Positions 58,695 through 64,000 of a DNA stretch of 64,000 bases are shown one piece after another (the first letter of the stretch is position 1; each line of letters starts with the position of its first letter). A program made the position numbers and the translations under genes. Source of the stretch: Utricularia gibba (taxonomy: Eukaryota; Streptophyta; Magnoliopsida; Lamiales; Lentibulariaceae); the NCBI GenBank assembly GCA_002189035.1, contig NEEC01000009.1, positions 2,728,001-2,792,000 on the forward strand. The letters run 5' to 3'. The notes beneath the pieces were generated by a model. That model saw only the letters and a list, made by a program, of their open reading frames with translations. It did no database searches and was not told the DNA's origin.

Positions 58695-59906
58695 TCAAGG
58701 AGAGAGGGAATGGATGGAAAGAGATGAGGGGGTACCTCCGGAAGCACGTGTGGAAGGAAGGTAGATTCTAATGATATCTCTAGCAGTCGTTCTCCTCCTG
58801 CAGGTGGGGCATTTGGCTTGGGTAGCTATGGCAGTCTTTATGCAAGCCTTGCAAAAAATGTGACCGCATTTTGTTGTCATCTCTTCAACAAACGGACCCA
58901 TACAAATTGGACAGCTTAGTTCCGGTTCTTTATGTGGAGGTTGAGATGGAGGTAGTCGTGGTGAACGATCCAACATACCAGTATTCCTAGCCTTTGCATG
59001 CAATATAAGGTCATAGATCACTGTTAATAAAACAATTATCCATATGGGAAAAAGAATGTATTAGTCAAAGACAACAACTCTAACACAAACAATTCAATGC
59101 ATGGAAAAAAGTCATGTACCGTTATATTATAGTTGAAATGGAAACTAATAGCATGCAAAAGGAATTTACAAGATCTATAGGCAAAGAAGGCTGAAGGAAG
59201 ATAATAATAAAAGCATGCACATCAGGTGAAAAGAGAAAATGTAGACCGTAAAAATCTTGTAAGACATGGATTTAGGACTCACTTCTAAGTTTATATAAAG
59301 GTCACAATTTATAACTGTTTGGTTCCTTCTTCGCTTGTTGCGAGATGTCCTTTCCACTGAAATGTCACCAAATATATAGACCATTAATTCCAGAAAAATT
59401 AATTAACCATGATTCGGGGAACTGGTGGTTGAGATAACTTCAATAACGTACTGTACACAAGAAAACAGAGCAAGGAATAGTCGAAAGTCTAATCTCTAGA
59501 ATTCTCATTACCAGCTTCTACATCAACCACAGGGCGATTACGTCTAAAAGTTCGTCTCTGATTCTTTTTCGCCTGAAAAAAAGTCCCATGTAAAGATCGA
59601 TAAACAGACTAAAGCACAGCACAACAAGAAAACATATTTGAGCAATGCAATTATTTAAGCATGTACTTCAGCAAAAGCCCTGGGAGAAGAGATAACGACA
59701 TCATCATCAAGTGCCTCTACATCAATTGGTGGAGGTTGCGCAGTGCCACCAGCAACTGCTGTTTGTGTATCCTGAATCCTACCATGACTTGAGGTTCCCT
59801 CCTGACTCCGACTTTCACAAGGAGGTGCAACATTAAGATCCACACCTATCAAAGGCCCTCTGCTTCTAGCCCTTGCAGACCTCCGAATTGGCTCCTGGCT
59901 GCTCAT
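58695..59906 (-). CDS. RNF4-like RING E3 ligase, candidate SUMO-targeted ubiquitin ligase
   Basis: Exons: 59667-59906, 59512-59572, 59283-59356, 58695-58991, giving 223 aa. The N-terminal half is disordered and carries SUMO-interaction-like hydrophobic/acidic clusters: DVEALDDDVVISSP, RPVVDVEAG, NQTVINCDLYINLE. The C-terminal RING is complete: CPICMGPFVEEMTTKCGHIF, then CKACIKTAIATQAKCPTC (C3HC4). This arrangement (several SIMs plus a C-terminal RING) is that of STUbLs, which ubiquitinate SUMO-modified nuclear proteins. After IIRIYLPST the printed reading runs on for about 19 residues (RASGGTPSSLSIHSLSP), whereas relatives usually end near this point. A GGAG|GTACCC donor there could splice to a further exon. 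The gene converges with the proline-rich gene. Confidence 0.85.
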
Positions 59907-62900
59907 GATAGAATAAACTTGAAGTTCTTTACACCCTGAAAAACATCAAAACCAGTCAATTCCCAAAAGTCACACGCTTTACACCCTGAAAAAAATAACT
60001 GAAACAAAAGTCACACGCTTTACAAATTCCGTGATTACACCAGTTCATCCAACTCTCATAAAGATGACCAGCATTCTTCAAAAAAAAAAAAAACTCGTCA
60101 AAAGATGCTGAATCGAGTACATTCATCCCGATCAGAAGTTGCACCCAAAATAAACATCTACAAAAAGCCTCAAAACAGTCAAGAAAAAAACCCTAGCAAC
60201 GGCGTTACCGAAACAAACGAGGCGAAATCTTTCGATGCCCAGAATCACCCAAACACCTCAAATAGCGGATCCCTCAAAACCCTGATGAGGAATAAGAATC
60301 CTGAAACTTTTATATATCTCGTCGGAAGTGGGCGAGCCGATCGCGAAGGTTCTCAATACTACCCCGAAACCAGGCCTTTTTAGGGATTCAGAAAGGGCGT
60401 CACGATACACGTATGTTGTTACGTCACAGAACGCGTATCAAACCCTTGCATTGGAAACTAATAATGAAATAATGAAAAAGATCCAATTTTTTTCACATTT
60501 ATTTACCTTTTTAATTAAAATATTTTTTCTCAAGGAAAGAAAACAATAAACATAGGCATTTCCTAATATAATAAGCTCCTGGTATTTTTCCTATTAAAAA
60601 TATTAGATTTTAGCCTTATTAATTGAAATATATAGAGAAATTATATTCAATAAATATGGTTGAAATTCCTTTTGGTCAATGCTATGAATAATAGGGTAGG
60701 GTTTATGTTATGCAAAGTAAGAGGGAGGCATAAAGAGATTTTATTTAGTTTCCTATAATAGAATAATAGGCATTTTTAAAAAATAATATTATATATACTC
60801 GTAATTTATTATTTTTGCTACATTTTTGGTTCGTTTTATATTATTTAATCAATATATTTAAACTATGTAAACAGAAAATTTCCATTAGAATATGTTTGAT
60901 ACAAAATTAGATGATTTATTAGTATTTTAATTTTAATAATTTTTTGTTTCTGCTTTTTCAAAAAAAAATTGAAGAAAAATAGAGTTTTTCAAAAATAATA
61001 AACGTTTTTAAATTTCTACTTATTTTAAAACAAATATAGTTCATATATAATAATAAAATTATTTCTAAAATATTCTTTGAACATCAAAACTTTTTGGAAG
61101 TATAAACATCACATTTAAATAATATTTTTTTAACTAGCTATCTACCCCAAATCCAACTGCAAGGTAAGGAGTCTGATTATTTATTACAGATAAAGAATGT
61201 GGGGTGATTAAATAAAAGAATCATATTAATTTTATATGATACTTTTTCTTGGAAAATAAAAAACTTGAAAATTATATATCTAACAGAGATAATATTGGCA
61301 GTGATGACACCCTATCACTCTTGAGTGTTGTGATTTAAATAATGACGTGTCAAGAGAAGCGCGTGTGTTGTTTTATCATTCTTAATTCATTTTATTTAAT
61401 GCCATGTCACTGCCACTAGGAAAATTCAAACTAGACCATTGAATTGTCGCAATATGCATGATACATATTCAAGATATAGTCTTGAAAAAAACACCAATAT
61501 TTTAGTTCTCCACAAAGAAATCTCAGCCATCTTCATATTTATCTTTTCGATTTTCTTGTTTACGATTAGAATCACTGAAATAACTAATTAATAAATAAGA
61601 TCGTTATTATAATAAATTATTTTTTTATTTTTAAGGAAGATATGAAGAAGAAATCAATCACGTGTCGATAATAATTTTATTATTTAGAGGCTGATCCGTA
61701 TCCTTGAATTTTTGGATCCTCCATGTTTAGGATAAGATTCTTAAATTCCATATTTAAAATACTACATCTAAATCCTTTATTCATAATAATAAATTTTCAT
61801 TAATTTTTAAATAATATGTATAAATATAAATGAAACGTTAAAAATACAAAATAAGAGATTATCAATATGAATAATAACGAGAATTTCATGAAATGGGTAA
61901 AGATGATTCGAAACAACTACTCATTTAGATACATATGCATTCCTTTTCATTTTAAATCATAGTTAAATTGCGACTAAATTATAAACTCTTCATAATAAGG
62001 TTTGAATTAAATTAAAATCGTATTGTAATTCAATCGTAATTGGATTTTGATTTAACTATAATAATGCTTGATATTTTTTATAAGAATTTTTTGAAAATAA
62101 AAGGAATTATTTAATAACGATTTGTTGTTAGCGTGGTTTTAAAACCCTAGCATTCTCATGCGTATTATGTATAGAATAGCCAATGAGGAGAGGGGAGCCA
62201 TAAATCTACGCAATTACTGTGGTTAATTACCGGATTTTCTCACATAGACCGGCGAATGATACAGTTCCATAATTCTTCCCCCGATTTTACGGGACCTACG
62301 CCTCTATGTGACGGATCCTCAAGATTTCACCGCAGTAATTAATGTACGCTATCATTATTTTCTTTTATTTTTATCCCCCCCGGGTGAAAAATGAAATTAC
62401 CTGTCATCATCCATCACGCGCGTGGATTCTTTTTTCCACCCTTGCCCTTCCCGAATTAGAAAATTAGATTGTGTGTGGTGTTTTAAAATTGGATTAAAAA
62501 ATAAAAACAATCCGGTTCGATCAGATGACTACGTCCGGTTTAAGGATACAAAACCGGAGCATCGGGTCAGAGTAGGATCAGGAAAAAACCGGGCCATTTC
62601 GGATTTTCCGGTTTGAAAACATAGGCAGTTGGTCTGAAGCAACTTCCCGAACCCACATTTGAAAAAGATGTGTATAATATCGATCAACTTGTTAGTCAAT
62701 GACGCATCTCATCGTTGGTCAACTGACCTATGGAGAGAAAGATGAGTTGGGCGGCTTTCTTTTCTGCTTCTTCAATGTTGTTCTCTTTTTGATACGCCCT
62801 GTATTTGAGAAGTGATTCGGGCTGAGAATTGGTGTTCTGGTTTCTAGGAAATCGGAAAAAGGTGATCTTTTTGAAGAGATTTCGAGACGTGACTCTGGAA

Positions 62901-62944
62901 AGTTATCATTTTTCTGACTGGTAGTATAGTACCCATGATCCTTG
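59907..62944. other. RING gene leader region and long AT-rich spacer
   Basis: 59907-60400 is probably the RING gene 5' UTR, leader intron and promoter (it has AAACCCTA-type telo-box sequence near 60188). 60480-62150 is extremely AT-rich with no ORF, tRNA or repeat family recognised. 62150-62940 is more balanced and should contain the GT14 promoter and leader. Confidence 0.5.
59927..60024. repeat. Short direct repeats in the RING gene leader
   Basis: The word CTTTACACCCTGAA occurs at 59927-59940 and 59977-59990. The 20-mer CAAAAGTCACACGCTTTACA occurs at 59964-59983 and again at 60005-60024. The arrangement suggests a small local duplication of about 40-50 bp. Confidence 0.8.
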
Positions 62945-64000
62945 ATGGAGCTGAAGAACAGGAGGAGGAAGAACTGGGTGACATGTTTTGCCTCTTTGTT
63001 GTTTGTTTTACTTGTGGCGACGTCTTCAAATATGGGGATCATGGCCACGGTGAAACTTCCTTTGTTTTTCACTCTTCCAACAGCAGCCCCTGAGGCAGAG
63101 GGGAAGACTTCATTCAACGTCAGCATCCCCAGATTCGGGTACCTGATTTCTGGATCACGAGGGGATTTAGAGAAACTGTGGAGATGTTTTCTTGCCGTGT
63201 ACCATCCCAGAAACTACTACATCCTTCATCTCGACCTCGACTCGCCGGAGCTGGAGAGATCGGAGCTGCTTCACCGGGTCGACAATCACACTCTTTTAAC
63301 CAACATCAGCAATGTACTCGTGAACAAGAAATCGAATATGGTTACCTACAAGGGGCCCTCCATGGTTGCCAACACTCTCCATGCTTGTGCTATACTCCTC
63401 AAGCGATACCAGAACTGGGATTGGTTCATCAATCTCAGCGCATCAGACTACCCGTTGGTGACACAAGATGGTATGCATCATGGCGCGTTTCAATTCGTTT
63501 TCTTTTCTACGGAAGCATCTGATGCGAATATACCGGTGCTGTGCTTTTCGTAGATCTTCTTTATGCGTTCTGGGGCCTAAGCAGAGACTACAATTTCATC
63601 GAACACACCAGTGACTTGAGCTGGAAGAAGTAAGTTGACTGCTTCTTCTTCTTGGTACGAATATATCTATGGGAAAGCTTGACTTTTGGTGTATGGGGTT
63701 TCCACCTGCAGCGACCAGAGAGCGAAGCCTGTGATCATGGACCCTGGTCTTTACCGAAATACAAAATCAGACATATTTTACTTGTTCCCAGCGAGGGATC
63801 TGCCCACAGCATTCAAGTTGTTCACAGGTCAGTTAACACGAATTCCAGCATTGGATGTAAAACACCATGAATCTGGTTACAAATCGCCTTCTCGTTAATG
63901 TATCTGCTTCAGGCTCTGCTTGGATGGTGCTGTCTCGTTCGTTCGTGGAGTACTGCATCTGGGGGTGGGACAATTTGCCTAGAACTCTGCTCATGTACTA
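62945..64000 (+). CDS. GT14 beta-glucuronosyltransferase GlcAT14-like (3' end outside window)
   Basis: Golgi type II membrane glycosyltransferase (DUF266/GT14) that adds glucuronic acid to arabinogalactan proteins in characterised relatives. Exons so far: 62945-63470, 63554-63629, 63712-63827 and 63913 to beyond 64000. The basic cytosolic tip [11 protein letters not shown] is followed by a membrane anchor ([17 protein letters not shown]). Core: [103 protein letters not shown] and [16 protein letters not shown]. All joins are in phase and match the family. The last part of the catalytic domain lies past the window edge. Confidence 0.93.

Noticed and set aside
60480-62150. Possible decayed transposon or MITE in the AT-rich spacer
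   Set aside because: No terminal inverted repeats, target-site duplication or transposase-like ORF could be identified by eye.

Overview
The window is nuclear DNA from a flowering plant, most likely a eudicot. It carries about 24 recognisable intron-containing plant genes. They include plant-specific families (PPR, DUF26 secretory protein, purine permease, GH17 with an X8 domain, TOUSLED kinase, AIR12-like DOMON proteins) and chloroplast or mitochondrial targeted proteins. Introns are short and AT-rich, intergenic DNA is AT-rich, and no transposon, rRNA, convincing tRNA or CRISPR was seen. Spacing is about 2.6 kb per gene, so this is compact gene space. The species cannot be fixed from the sequence.

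Layout. 1-3153 (+): 3' part of a UBP8-type deubiquitinase. 3791-5050 (-): SDH6 of mitochondrial complex II. 5051-6660: AT-rich DNA and a possible non-coding transcript. 7192-11550 (+): TOUSLED kinase. 11779-14490 (-): splicing factor SLU7. 15170-16732 (+): PPR protein. 16839-19458 (-): GH3 beta-glucan exohydrolase-like enzyme. 20446-20682 (-): possible micro-gene. 20681-23212 (+): asparaginyl-tRNA-synthetase-like gene with degenerate catalytic motifs. 23353-24126 (-): DUF26 secretory protein. 25365-28363 (-): tandem pair of AIR12-like DOMON genes. 29181-31847 (+): SAP30BP/HCNGP homologue. 32879-35327 (+): plastid serine hydroxymethyltransferase. 35600-38392 and 38857-40164 (-): two adjacent FKBP genes, a cytosolic three-FKBP/TPR protein and a secretory FKBP15. 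40582-43294 (+): AIP1. 43745-44865 (+): plastid HPP membrane protein. 45436-46971 (-): GH17 glucanase with X8. 48906-50092 (+): purine permease. 50668-53081 (+): NTF2-RRM (G3BP-like) protein. 54455-55399 (-): unknown membrane protein. 57491-58066 (+): proline-rich protein with a HIPP-like CaaX tail. 58695-59906 (-): RNF4-like SUMO-targeted ubiquitin ligase. 62945-64000 (+): 5' part of a GT14 glucuronosyltransferase.

The genes are independent transcription units, not an operon or pathway cluster. Several promoters (SLU7/PPR, SAP30BP, FKBP15/AIP1, the proline-rich gene) contain TGGGCC/T 'site II' words typical of housekeeping plant genes.

The points most worth a second look are these. (1) The AsnRS-like protein has lost both the motif 2 Glu and the motif 3 Arg. 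(2) At least seven single-base deletions, mostly in homopolymers, interrupt otherwise conserved coding sequences in six genes; this looks like a consensus-error signature of the assembly. (3) Five GC-AG introns occur among roughly 110 introns. (4) A small ORF is arranged head-to-head so that its ATG and the synthetase ATG share one CATG. (5) A CaaX tail of HIPP type sits on a protein with no metal-binding domain.
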